Shown here: in pieces, positions 10,238 to 21,550 of the stretch
Numbering within the stretch: the first letter of the stretch is position 1
How the letters are laid out: each line of letters opens with the position of its first letter
NCBI GenBank assembly: GCA_018398585.1
Contig: JAGTTD010000014.1
Coordinates: forward strand, 16,057,387-16,121,386
Reading direction: 5' to 3'
Source of the DNA: Simmondsia chinensis
Taxonomy: Eukaryota > Streptophyta > Magnoliopsida > Caryophyllales > Simmondsiaceae
Length of the DNA stretch: 64,000 nt
Notes under the pieces: generated by a model
The model's input: the letters and a program-made list of their open reading frames with translations, nothing else
Told to the model about the DNA's origin: nothing
Databases searched by the model: none
Made by a program: the position numbers and the translations under genes

Positions 10238-11920
10238 CTAATATGTCCCTTCAATGCCTGAGTGACCTCCCCGAGAAGAATCATGAGTAGCACTGATGAT
10301 TTGATGTCTAAGACCAGTAGATTTGCCCACATACAGCTTTCCTTGGATTCTGATCACTCCTCGGTTTACAGAAATATCTGTTCCAGCAATCAGATTGCAC
10401 CCCTTGCCAACACTTGCTGCAGTTATACATTCTTGTGCAAACGAGTCATTCTCATAGGACTGATGTGACTCTTCCATCCAAGTAGGAGAAATCACGGTAA
10501 TAGCCCCAAGGGAACCCTGTTCGTGCCCCTCAAACCTGCGTGACAGTGCATCTGCTGCCCAGTTTTCTCTGCCTTTTCTATATTCAATATCATAATTCAG
10601 CCCCAACATCTTCATAAGCCCTTTCCTTTGTATTCTCGTAACAATCTTCTACTCTAATAAGTGTTTAATACTTTGATGATCAGTTCTAATGATGAAGTGA
10701 TGCCCATCCAGGTAATGCCTCCACTTATCCACCGCAAGCAAGATTGCAATGTACTCTTTCTCATATGTGGAAAGAGCTTGATGTTTTGCACTCAAGTCTT
10801 GGCTAAGGTATGCTATAGGTCTTCCAGCTTGAGACAATACTGCCCCAATACCACTCCCACTTGCATCTGTCTCTAGAATAAAACTTGAAGTGAAATCCGG
10901 CATAGCTAAAACAGGAGCTTTGCACATTGCAGCTTTGCGAGCATCGAAGGCCTTTTGAGCTTCTTCTAACCATTTGAAGGAATCCTTCTTAAGTAAATCT
11001 GTTAAGGGCTTGGCTAAGGCTCCATAGTTACCCACAAACTTGCGGTAGTAGCCAGTTAACCCCAAAAACCCTCGCAATTGTTTCAAGGTGACCGGGATAG
11101 CCCATTCTCTCATGGCTTGTACCTTTGAAGGATCGGTTGCAACTCCATCACAAGAGATCACATGGCCTAAATATTCCAGATGTGTCTGAGCAAAAGAGCA
11201 CTTGGCCAACTTAGCATATAATTTATGCTTGCGCATGACCAGAAATACCTCCCTTAGATGCTTCGAATGTTCTTCAAACGATGCACTATAAATGAGGATG
11301 TCATCGAAGAAAACTAATACAAATTTCCTAAGAAATTTCATGTAGACATCATTCATTAAAGCCTAAAATGTAGCAGGTGCGTTGGTCAAGCCAAAAGGCA
11401 TAACCACAAATTCAAAATGTCCATGATGCGTCCGGAATGCAGTCTTGTACACATCATGCTCACCCACCCGGATCTGATGATAACCTTGCCGCAGATCTAG
11501 CTTGGACAAGACTCGGGCTCCATGTAATTCATCCAACAAGTCATTTATAACTGGTATGGGAAACTTGTCTTTCACAGTCATAGCATTAAGTTGCCTATAA
11601 TCAATACACATACGAGCTGTGCCATCCTAATTTTTGACAAGAATGATCGGAGAAGCAAAGGGACTATGGCTAGTTTGTATGAAATTAGTCTTAAGCAATT
11701 CATCCACTTGCCTTTCAATTTCTGTCTTCTGAGCGTGGGGATATCTATATGGTCTTATCTTTACTGGTTCAGCACCCTCTTTGAGAGGGATTTCATGATC
11801 CGAACTCCTCTTGGGAGGTAAGGATCTAGGCACTGAGAACACATCCTCAAATTCTGTCACCAACACCTGCACTTCTGGTTCGGTTATGTTGACCATTTCA
11901 GCTGTGGATATGGCAAACAA
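10238..11920 (-). pseudogene. Reverse transcriptase and RNase H of element A
   Basis: Frames 11920-11627, 11611-11363, 11356-10649 and 10615-10238 are all in one phase, divided by stop codons only. RT motifs in order are [51 protein letters not shown] (here [15 protein letters not shown]), [12 protein letters not shown] and the catalytic FFDDILIYS. RNase H follows with [29 protein letters not shown] and RTDHQSIKHLL. The last frame reaches AADALSRR and the start of the integrase zinc domain (GGHSGIEGTY). This enzyme copies element RNA to DNA in virus-like particles. At least four stops inactivate it. Confidence 0.92.
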
Positions 11921-12553
11921 CTAGCCTAACCACTGGTACGCACAGCCCTGAAGACCCTTCTTCAACTTCCTTCCTTTAATTACTTGAAGTTGGGCTTGCT
12001 CCGCAATGCCTTGCAATGTGACTTTAGAGCCTTGAATTTCAAAAGAGACCGTAAGGTTTGCATAATCAAACAGCACAGGACTATAAGTTTTCATCCAATC
12101 AACACTGAGCACCATGTCATAACCTCCTACGGGAAGGATTCTGAAATCATATTGGAACTTACGGTCTTGCATCAGCCAAACAAACCCCCTGCACTTGTTC
12201 TGAGTCATTACAGTCTTCCCATCAGCTACGGTGACAGCAAGGGGATGGGTTTTTATCACTTCGTGACCCACTTTCTTGACAACTTTGGGATCAACAAAGC
12301 TATGAGTACTCCCACTATCAAGAAGAATGACAATGGACCTCTTCCTAGCCTTCCCTTTGATCCTGATTGTGCTATGAGCCCCATTACCGGTTAAAGCTTT
12401 TATAGAAATTTCCACGGCTGCCTCATCTAGCTTCTCTTCAATTTCCTGCTTACAATCGCTATTATCCTCATCAATTTCTTCTTCATCAGAGAGTACCCCG
12501 ACCTTAGTACCTTCAGCAGACATGAGGTACTTGGGATTACACTTGTGGCCAAA
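11921..12553 (-). pseudogene. Aspartic protease of element A
   Basis: The frame 12523-11921 begins just after the gag zinc knuckle. The catalytic motif ILLDSGSTHSFVD is at about residues 66-78, followed by the VTVADG flap-like segment and the MVLSVDWM motif that usually precedes RT. It has the normal length for a gypsy protease. A stop separates it from RT. It would cleave the gag-pol polyprotein. Confidence 0.88.
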
Positions 12554-13880
12554 TTAGTAAGGCTGATTGCAACGATAACACAGTTTCTGTTGCTGCTTGC
12601 CTTCATTCCTGAATGTCCTGGTCTTCCCCTGCTGTAGCTGTGAGCTATTACCATGAGACCTAGTTACATCACTGGATGCCAAACCTGTTGCTTCATAGAG
12701 CTTGGCTTTGGCAAAAGCCATGGACAAATCAATCGGATCCACAGCCTTAACCAGATTCTTCAATTTAGGCTTTAACCCACTAATGAAAGCAGCTACATAA
12801 TAATACTCAGAAGCTTCAATTTCATTCACAATGCTAGCTCTTAGATTCTCAAATCTAGTCATGTAATCCTTCACAGTCATCTCTTGCTTAACCTTATTGA
12901 ATTTATCCACTATATCACTATCATCTTCATCACTATACCGAGCACATAAGGCTCTAGCAAAGTCATTCCAAGTAATGAAAGGTCTACTCCTCAACAAGCT
13001 ATAGAACCATACCTCACGATCCCCAAGCAAATATACAGCCGCAATTTGCACTTTTTCAGATTCATCAATATGATAAAAATGGAAATAACGTTCACACCTG
13101 CTTAGCCATGAGTGAGGTTGCTTCCCCTCAAATGCATCGATCTGCACTCGAGGTTGTCCATGGCTATGGTTCCTGGAGTTGGAAGAATCATCGTTGCTTC
13201 CTGAACGCTGCCGCAGCAACTGATCAGGAGGCCCGTCTAGTTCAGATACTCGTGGTCCAGTACCAGCATTCCAATTTGAAGATTGAGGTAGCACCTGCTC
13301 ATTGTTACCTTGCCTTTCATCAGAAATCATTACATCTGGATCCCGATCTGCGTTCTTTTCATTGACTCCAGTGTTTCCTCCTGAATTCTGGATGTTCTGC
13401 CCATCCTCATTGATGGATCTCATCTGTTGGGTTGTCTTCATGAAGCTAGCAGTTATTAATGGATCAGGAATTGTCCTTCTGTTCTGATCTCAATTCTCAT
13501 TCAATTTCAATTCGAGCTGCTGCATTTGCTGATCAATGCTCTGATTAATCTTTTCCTCCAAATTTTGAGATTGCCGAGCAACTTGATCTGCAATTTTTGC
13601 CTCTACCTGCTGTACCCGATGATCAACCCTTTCCTCAATCTGTTGAGGTAGCTTCTCAGTGACTAATTGCATGAATTAAGCAATCATTGATGCAAAACTT
13701 ACTGTCTAGCTGAGCGTTTGTCACCAAATCCTGTCCAGTTACATCGCTACTACCGATTCCAACAGCATTGACTGATCTAGTGGCAGCTCGTGCTGCTATT
13801 GATCTGGTGGTGACACCACCGATCAAGGGATTATCGCTTGAATCCATTAATTTGTAATTCGAACGAGGCTCTGATACCAA
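12554..13880 (-). pseudogene. Gag of element A
   Basis: The N-terminus (13880-13656) has the VTTRSIAARAATRS start common to gags in this window. Then follow a Gln/Glu-rich coiled coil (13672-13490) and the retrotransposon gag domain (13441-12554) with WLSRCERYFHFYHID, KVQIAAVYLLGDREVWFYSLL, TVKDYMTRFENLRASI and YYVAAFISGLKPKLKNLV. It ends at CYRCNQPY, where a stop interrupts the CCHC knuckle. There is one frameshift in the N-terminal part and a stop at 13489. Gag forms the virus-like particle. Confidence 0.88.
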
Positions 13881-13881
13881 T

Positions 13882-14223
13882 TGTTAAGTTCTTGATTAAA
13901 TCTTGAACTTAACCTAAGAATCAATAGAATTTGGGATGAGGAAGAAGTGAAGGAGATGAGAAAATAGAAGAGATAAGACGAGAGAAAGAAGTTTCTCTTA
14001 AAGAGATGGTTTAGTATTTTCATTGAATGATCTCAACATTACATAAATTCAGCTCTTATAATCGAGCTTAACGCAAGGGAAAACAAAACAATCAACTAAG
14101 CTTTTCCCGCCAAAAGTGCTAACCGACTCCTAACCTTAACTAACTTTGGCGCCATAACTTTAATTTGAAAGTTTACAATAAAAAACACCTTATCACATCA
14201 ATTCAACAATTAAGAACATAACA
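13882..14223 (-). repeat. 5' LTR of element A
   Basis: 342 bp, TGTTAAGTTC to AAGAACATAACA, with the primer site complement at 13868-13879 just left and GATAG just right (14224-14228). As the upstream LTR on the minus strand it carries the promoter. Confidence 0.92.
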
Positions 14224-14228
14224 GATAG

Positions 14229-15786
14229 GATGAACTGAGAGCAACAGTAGAGCCCAACAACAAGAACAACTCCCTCCAGAACTGGCAAGTGAACATTCTA
14301 TCCCGTTCAGACACAATGGATTGGGGCAATCCATGCAATTTGTAGATTTGATCAAGGAATACACTGGCCTTTTCAGCAGATATGGGATAACTCAAAGCAA
14401 TGAAGTGGCTGAGCTTAGTAAATCGATCCACAATGACCTAGATTACCTCCTTGCCTTCAGCCTTTGGCAACCCTTCCACGAAATCCATGCTTACGTGTTG
14501 CTAGGCCCTATTAGAAATTGGCAAAGGCTGTAGAAGACCTAGGTACTGGACATGCTCAAACTTCATCCTCTGGCAGACAACACAACTCTGCCCAAATTCT
14601 TTAACCCCCTTCTTAGCTCCAACCCAGCAAAAGTAATACTTCAATCTCTTGTAAATGCCCTCTATACTAGAGTGACCACCCCAACAAATGAGTGAAAGGG
14701 CTGAATGATCTGTCTTCTCAAATCAGTTGAGTTTCCTATATATATCTTGCCTTTAATCCTAACAATTCCATTCAAAACAATGACTTTAGCTTCGTAATCG
14801 GATGAATTACTCACACTATTGGCTGTAATGCAATCTATAGCAAACTTATCCCCTTCATGCGACCTGTGAACTTCCTTCATCTAATCAGGCAAGACACTGG
14901 AAATAGCTATACAAGGGCCAGATTCACCTTCTTCCAACCTTTGAGGGAGAGCATCAACAACAATGTTCTCTTTCCCTTTGCAATACTCAATAGAATAACT
15001 CAGTCCCAACATCCACATAAGTCCTTTTCTCTACACTCTAGTGTGGTAAGCTTCTATTCTAGAAGGTATTTCAGGCTCTGGTGGTCAGTCCTGATAATAA
15101 AATGATGTCCTTCGAGGTAATGCCTCCACTTCTATACTACTAACAATATGGCTAAATACTCCTCGTAATTCGAGAGCTGCTGATTTCTTAGACTAAGACC
15201 TTGACTGAGGAAAGCCACCGGCCTCTCCTGCTGAGAAAGCACTGCTCCAATTCCTATGATGCTGGCTTCAGTTTCTAGTACAAAGGGCTTCCCAAAATCA
15301 GGCATAACTACAACTGCCGCAGAACACATAGCCAACTTGAGACTTTCAAATGCTTCCTGAGCCACATAAGACCATAAAAATGCATCTTTCTTCAGAAGAT
15401 CGGTCAAGGGCTTGGCCAACACTCCATATCCCGCAATAAACTTTCTATAGTACCTAGACAACCCAAGAAAACCCCTTAGCTGTTTGAGGTTTTTAGGAAT
15501 AGGCCACTCCTTCATTGCCAGTATCTTGCTAGGATATGTGGCTACACCTTCCTTAGAGACTATGTGTCCCAAGTATTCCACTTAATTTTGAGCAAAGGAA
15601 CACTTGGCAAGCTTAGCATACAACTTATTCTTATGCATAGTATGAAATACTTGCCTCAAATGCTTAACATGTGTTTCAATGGAAGGGCTATAAACCAATA
15701 TATCATCAAAGAAATCCAGAACAAATTTTATCAGATAAGCTTTGAACACCTGATTCATCAATGCCTAAAAGGTTGCAGGAGCATTG
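14229..15786 (-). pseudogene. RT, RNase H and integrase N-terminal half of element B
   Basis: From 15786 down: [13 protein letters not shown] end of RT finger, FDDILVYS-like region (shifted), MEYLGHIVS (15581), [13 protein letters not shown] and the RNase H segment [18 protein letters not shown]. In that segment the catalytic Asp of ETDAS is replaced by Glu-Ala (ETEAS). Next are integrase zinc-domain remnants (14880-14662) and the integrase core (14431-14210) with MDRFTKLSHFIAL and VSERDRMF, where the usual SDRD Asp has become Glu. It is cut by element A after ALSSSY. The missing acidic residues show this copy is long dead. Confidence 0.82.
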
Positions 15787-16191
15787 TGTTGTGATTCCTT
15801 TAGTTTTGATTGTAGTCGATTCATGTAATGCTTGTATAGCTTAAGTGATGCATAGTGAGTTGAGTTCAAATGTTAGTTGGCCGGTCATTTAGGCGCCAAA
15901 AGCAGTTAGAGGTCAAATGGAGTCAATTGTGGCAGCTAGGTTCTGATTTTGGCTGCAGAGTTAGTTTGAGTCGATTATTAGAGCGATCTTGGTTCAATGT
16001 ATCAAGGTCTAGTATAAATAAATCCTAATCATGTAATATCTTCATTCAATCAATGAAAATTCAGATTTCCTTCGGATAACCTCTCTCTAATTCTCATCTC
16101 CTTCTCTAATTCTCATCCCCTTCACTTCTCTTCTCATCCTACCTCTTTCTTTCACAAGCTTAGCTCTCAATTCTTGGATTGGAAGTTAACA
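15787..16191 (+). repeat. 5' LTR of element C
   Basis: It begins TGTTGTGATTCC inside RT of element B and ends AAGTTAACA two bases before the primer site. A TATAAATAAATCC motif at about 16013 is a likely TATA box. About 405 bp. The partner LTR is absent. Confidence 0.78.
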
Positions 16192-16265
16192 ATTGGTATC
16201 AGAGCTGGTTAAAGCTGTTAATTGCTTGATTTGAGCTAGCAAAACCAAAGAAAGACAAACAAACT

Positions 16266-17699
16266 ATGGCTGATGGAGTTCGAACTCGATCGAGAGCTGG
16301 TGGTGGTAATGTAGCTTCAACAGTTAATCCTGATGTGTCATACGCTGCTGTTGCTGGTGCAAACACCTCAAAGGAAGCTCAGCATGTTACTACTGATCAG
16401 TTTAAGGAACTTTATGATCACATTCGCAAATCACAAGAACAAAGTGAAGATAGATTGTTCCAAAGACTACAGCGGTTACAGCTGGAAAATGATCAAAAAA
16501 ATGAAGATCGATTGTTGCAATTGGAGGTGAAGCTTATGAATTTACAAGATCAGTTTAAAAAGCAAGGTGAATCATCCATGAATGCAATTCTTAAACCTGC
16601 TAGTCAAATAATTCCTCCAGCTAAAGTCGTACAACCGCAAGTTCACAATGACAGAGCTAAGAATTTGGATAAGAATCGCAATAAATCTCCCTTGATGCAA
16701 ACTGAGGCTGGACCTTCAGATCATATCAGAACATTTGATGCTCGACCTCGAGAGGTTGAGGTTGCCGCAGGAAATCAAGATCAAACCACAGAACAAGCTC
16801 ATTCTCGGTTATCTGGCCAGAATTTAGGTCTGAATTCAAGACCTCCTGATTATGTTTTGCACCACAAAAATTCATTTGATGAATTTGAACATCAAGATAG
16901 ACCACTACATCAGCATTATCAGTGAAAGACAATGAGTAATTATGCTACATCTGGTAGCAGAAGCAATGCTCATAGGCAGCCACGATTGCAAATTTAGCCT
17001 TTTGATGGCAAGCAGCCTGAGTCGTGGTTGAGGAGGTGTGAACGGTGTTTCCATTTTTACAACATAAATGAAGCTAAAAAGGTTGAATTGGCGGCAGTGC
17101 ACCTTCATGGAGACCATGAAGTGTGGTTCTATAGTGTGTTGAAAAGCAATCCTAATCTTTCTTGGGGCCAATTCGTGGAAGAATTATGTGAGCAGTATGG
17201 AGAAGAGGACACAAGTGATGTTGTTGACAGTTTTAACAAGGTGTATCAAACGACTGCCGTGAGAGAATACATGATAAGATTTGAGAATCTACGAGCTAGC
17301 ATGACAGCCATTAATCCACAAGCTACAGAGGCATATTATGTCTCTAGTTTCATTAGTGGATTAAACCAACAATCAAGAACATGGTTAAGGCCATTGGGCC
17401 AAAAAACCTTGTCTAAAGCATATAAAAAAGCTAAATTGATTGAAGCCATGGTTGTATCTTCAAGTGACAAGAGTAAGCCCCAAGGCAACAACTTTAAATC
17501 TCACCACAAAGATGCATCAGGCTCTAAGACAGGTCGTGCTTTTGATAAGAGATCTGCTAGGCTATGTTACAAATATAATCAGCCTTATCAGCCGGGACAC
17601 AAATGCAACTCCAAGTTTTTGATGTCTGCAAGGGGAGCTCGAATTGAAATTAATTCAGAAAGTGAGGATACAGAAGCTGAGGAAGACAGTTCTGAGTAA
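16266..17699 (+). pseudogene. Gag of element C
   Basis: ATG 16266 opens a 220-codon frame (MADGVRTRSRAGGG start, then a long Gln/Lys/Glu coiled coil). A stop near 16923 and others before 17028 break it. The gag domain follows at 17028-17699 in the same phase, with RRCERCFHFYNI, KVELAAVHLHGDHEVWFYS, REYMIRFENLRASM and YYVSSFISGLN. The knuckle reads CYKYNQPYQPGHKC, so the second Cys of CX2C has become Tyr. This gag start is homologous to those of A, E and F. Confidence 0.87.
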
Positions 17700-19375
17700 G
17701 GTTCACAAGATGAATTGGTTGAGGATGAAATTGAGATTTCTATGAAAGCCTTAACCGCGAATGGAGCTCACAATACCATTCTCATTAGGGGAAAGGCTGG
17801 TAAGACTTCCATTACCATCCTTGTAGATAGTGGAAGCACTCACAGCTTCGTTGATCCCAAATTGATGAAGAAAGTGAGACATGAAATGATCAAGACCCAT
17901 CCATTAGCCGTGACTGTGGCTGATGACGACTCCATTCTCACTCAAAATAAGTGTCAAGCATTTCAATGGGCTATGCAAGAGCATTAATTCAATTTTTATT
18001 TTAGAGTTCTTCCCTTAGGAGGATGTGATATGGTGCTCGGGGTTAATTGGATGAGATCTTTTAACCCGGTGGTGTTTGATTTTGAAAAGATGACAGTTTC
18101 TTTTGAAGTTCATGGAACTAAGGTCACATTGCAAGGCATGGCTGAGCAAGCACAGCTGCGGTTGATCAAAGGCAAGAGTTTGCAAGGAGGACTTAAGAAG
18201 AGTGCAATTCAGTGGTTGGGGCAATTGTTTGCAATCTCTTCTGCAGAACTTCAATTAGTTACTCAGCCTGAAGTGCAAGCTTTGGTTGAATAGTTTAAAG
18301 ATATATTTGAGCTGCCTAAAGCTTGACCCCCTCAGAGGAGTGTAGATCATGCTATTCCACTTCGAGCCAACTCAAATCCAGTGAAAATAAGGCCTTACCG
18401 GTATGCACATGCTCAGAAGACAGAAATTGAGAAGCAAGTAGATGAATTACTTCAGATGAGCTTTATTAGACCAAGCCATAGTCCTTTTGCCTCTTCTGTT
18501 ATTCTGGTTAAGAAGAAGGATGGAACGGCAAGAATGTGCATTGACCACCGACAGTTGAATTCCTTGACAGTGAAAGATAAGTTCCCTATTCTTGTCATAG
18601 ATGATTTACTTGATGAGTTATATGGAGCACATTTCTTCACTAAACTTGATTTGAGGTAGGGGTACCATCAAATCAGAGTTCATGAGCCGGATATATACAA
18701 AACTGCTTTTCAGACCCATCATGGGCACTTCGAGTTTGTTGTTATGCCGTTGAGTCTAACAAATGCTTCGGCCACCTTTCAAGCTCCTATGAACGACATC
18801 TTTAAGCCTTTCTTAAGGAGATCAATGCTGGTCTTCTTTGAAGACATATGGATATACAGCTCCTCTTTTGAGGATCATCTCATCCATCTTCAAGAAGTGT
18901 TTGTTGTGATGGGCCAGCACAGGTTCTTTGCCAAATTGTCCAAATGTTCTTTAGCTCAGACCAAGCTTGAATATTTGGGCCATGTGATTTCTTATGAGGG
19001 AGTCTCCACCGATCCTTCCAAGATTCAAGCAATGCAAGACTGGCCTGCTCCGATGTCTATGAAGCAATTGAGGGGATTTTTGGGGTTGACCAGTTACTAT
19101 AGGAAGTTCATTGAGGGATATGGATCCATTGCAAAGCCTTTGACTGAACTCCTTAAATAGGATGCATTCAAGTGGACAGATAAGGCTCAAACAACCTTTG
19201 AAGCTCTCAAGACAGCCATGTGTGCAGCCCCGGTCCTAGCAATGTCTAATTTTGCTGATAACTTCATTCTTGAGACAAATGCAAGTGGATCAGGCATAGG
19301 AGCTATTCTTTCTCAGCACGGGGAGGCCTATTACTTAATTGAGTCAAGCACTTAGTCCAAAGCATCAAGTAAGGT
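17700..19375 (+). pseudogene. Protease and reverse transcriptase of element C
   Basis: Protease: 17715-17987 with ILVDSGSTHSFVD and VTVADD, then MVLGVNWM at 18030. RT: 18381-18659 with IRPYRYAHAQKTEIEKQVDELL, MCIDHRQLN, FFTKLDLR; then 18744-19160 with [13 protein letters not shown] and the active-site segment FFEDIWIYS. In the active site the first Asp of the DD pair has become Glu. The connection reaches [13 protein letters not shown] and the RNase H start at about 19265 (ETNAS for ETDAS). All pieces are in one phase, broken by stops. Element D interrupts RNase H at 19375. Confidence 0.88.
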
Positions 19376-19915
19376 TGTTAAGGTTTCAACGATTGCTCTT
19401 GAACCTCAACCTTGGTTGGGATAGAGAGAGTATGAGATGAGAAGAGAATATAGAGTTGAGATGAGATAAGAAGGGAAAGGAGATGAGAAGTAGAGAGAGA
19501 TATCAAATTCATTCATTAAAGTTGTTATGGTTTTCAAGCTAAAGCTCACTACTTATACTACTTACAATATATTAGCTAATACATTGAATCTAGCCACACA
19601 AGGACTAATCGACTCATAAGCCAGCCGCCACCTTTGACTCAACTAACCAACGGCATTGACCACCCCAGCCTAAAAACCCAAGACTTCACTTATTACATGA
19701 CTCAACAAAGCTTAAGCTACTAATTACATCAAGACTTATTCTAGTTAAATCCTCAACACGCTAATACAACTCTTCAGCTAGATTCAACCTCTTATTACAT
19801 TTTCTTAAGCAAAACAAATATCCAACAGCAGCACTCACCTGCAGCAGCTGCACAACAGCAGCAAGACAACAACCAGGCACCAACATCCCATGCTTTGGAT
19901 TCTCGGTTCATAACA
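19376..19915 (-). repeat. 3' LTR of element D
   Basis: 540 bp, TGTTAAGGTTTC to TCGGTTCATAACA. It matches the 5' LTR along its length but lacks the internal 270-bp duplication of that copy. CAGCAG repeats lie near its right end. Confidence 0.85.
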
Positions 19916-19933
19916 TTCCCTTCCCCTTGAAAA

Positions 19934-19953
19934 CATTCTTGTCCTTAAGAATA
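19934..19953 (-). promoter_or_regulatory. Pre-polypurine-tract hairpin, element D
   Basis: CATTCTTG pairs with TAAGAATA around a 4-base loop, so one end of the stem is slightly degraded compared with the perfect stems of A, B, E and F. The position, just upstream of the polypurine tract, is identical. Confidence 0.55.
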
Positions 19954-20209
19954 GAAGAGAGTTGAAACAATGAAGAACACTTATTGCATATGAAAAGATA
20001 ACTGAAGTGTTGAATTTCTTGCGGAATTTTCTGCAGCTGGAAAGACCTTTGGAACAACTAAACCTGAAATGCAGCAAATTTAGGTGTATGACTCTTGTTT
20101 CGACACAATGTTTGCATTTGAATGCATAATATTCTTCAGGAGGTCTGCACCGATCAAACCAAACATCACAACACCTCATGAAGCAGCTAACACGGCCCAA
20201 AACTCTATC

Positions 20210-21550
20210 TTACTGCTGAGAATCATGCAACGCAGCAGCACTACTGAATTTCTGCTTGTATAATGCTGCATGACAGATGTTATATGTCGTTAAACCCATA
20301 AAACTGCATGTGAAGACCTTTAACAACTCAGGAGGTCTTCCAAACTCAAACCAAGAAAACCCAACATCAAAATCTGCTTGTAAGTATTCCCAAATGCAGT
20401 TCAAACAGCCCCATTTCTTGATCATGGCAACCCAACACATTGGAATTCCATAAGGATGCAGCTGTAACTCTTCCATTTTGGCTCTTATCCAAAAGTTGTA
20501 TTGCTTAAACATCCACATACTGAACCACCTCAGACCATGCTTAACAAACTCTTGATTGCTTCCTAATTCCTCATGACTTACTGCAGAGCTCAAGAATTCA
20601 GCAGTGCTTAAGCCAGACCACTCATAGCTGCAGGTCTTATAGATTTTAGCTCGATTCTTGTCCATATTGAAGCTTCTTGATGCAAACAAGTTATGACATC
20701 TTCCCAAACTCATAATAGCACCAATCACTCTCCATTAGAGTAACTGATTCACTGCTGACAGTGAAGGAATTGTAATTCTCCCAGCCATAACTGCAACTAA
20801 CTTGAATTCTTGTTGTCCCACCTTGATCAATTGAGCACTTGTGACATTGGCTTGAAGTTTTGGACTTTTGCTCCACCAAATCAAATTCTCATGGGTCATA
20901 ATAGAATTTCCGCCATCAGACTTAAAGATGAACTTCAAATCAGGACACCAATGACACATCCGAATATCTGAGATTAATTTTAGTACAAGGGGAAATATGT
21001 CCTGACATTTACTGCTGAAATGTAAAATATTTCCAGCTAGAAATGATCTTGTTTTCTTGTTGTACTCCTTCATCCAAACATTGAGAAAGTATTGAAGCTT
21101 GTGCATATTATTTTTCCATTCGGAACAACCACAACAGGTCACCCCAAACACATTCCAACTGGTACTACTAATGCTGCCAATCACAAATTCCAACCTGTTC
21201 TCGTGACTTCCTTGGGTCCCATGCTCATCCAACCACCAAATTTGCCCCCAGTGACCAGGCTTCGCTTTATTGTCAATGAGATTGAGTATGTACACGAAGT
21301 ACACGAGCACATGGAACCAATGGAACACCTGAATAGCTGTGCAAACTTCAGCAACATGGCCTGATCCATTCAAGACTCTACTGTTGTTGCATATAATGCC
21401 TCTACCCCCTGATGTATTGAGCTACAGCAATCTTACTCTATTGATCTCAGTGCTCGAATTCAGATCACGTCTCAAATTCTCAGCAGTAGTTATGCCTCTC
21501 ACGTTTCCATGCTTAACCCATAACCCAATTGCTAGCACCTTGGCACCAAT
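20210..21550 (-). pseudogene. Element D unknown protein, downstream part of the long frame
   Basis: Frames 21373-20735 and 20728-20210 are in the same phase as the 461-codon frame upstream. I read in-frame stops at 21551-21553, 21422-21424, 20735-20737 and 20210-20212. The predicted chain is rich in Trp, Cys and His, with repeated Trp-rich segments (for example QIWWLDEHG, CCGCSEW, MCHWCPDLKF, ENLIWWSKS). It has no motif I recognise from gag, protease, RT, integrase or envelope-like proteins. It may be one protein with the upstream frame, broken by recent nonsense mutations. A further in-phase stretch (20200-19835) runs into the 3' LTR. Function unknown. Confidence 0.55.

Larger units (their letters stand above)
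8680..14223 (-). mobile_element. Ty3/gypsy element A, complete, inserted in element B
   Basis: Both LTRs are present (8680-9021 and 13882-14223, 342 bp each). A perfect 5-bp target duplication GATAG lies at 8675-8679 and 14224-14228. The primer site is the complement of TGGTATCAGAGC at 13868-13879, two bases inside the 5' LTR. Total length is 5544 bp. A single gag-pol frame (13672 down to 9716) is interrupted only by in-frame stops; both extremes have shifted by one frame. The two LTRs differ at roughly a dozen places by eye, so the insertion is not recent. Small size, one gag-pol frame, iMet primer and GPY/F integrase suggest a Reina-like chromovirus; that sub-lineage is inference. Confidence 0.93.
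7538..15786 (-). mobile_element. Ty3/gypsy element B, outermost of the nest, 5' part lost
   Basis: Its 3' LTR is 7538-7897 (TG...CA, 360 bp). Going up the minus strand come a purine tract, a hairpin (7916-7934), integrase C-terminus (8108-8335), integrase core (split), RNase H and RT, ending at 15786. There element C is inserted inside the NAPATF motif region of RT. The gag, protease, primer site and 5' LTR of B are not found elsewhere in the window. Element A (8680-14223) sits inside its integrase with a perfect GATAG duplication. Order pol = RT-RNaseH-IN identifies Ty3/gypsy. Confidence 0.85.

Noticed and set aside
13868..13879. tRNA gene suggested by GCTCTGATACCA and its complement TGGTATCAGAGC at many places
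   Set aside because: Each site is only 12-14 bases and sits next to an LTR or viral leader; these are primer-binding sites complementary to initiator tRNA-Met.
20735..21373. Envelope-like protein in element D
   Set aside because: It is Trp/Cys-rich but no signal peptide, paired membrane segments or cleavage site is visible.
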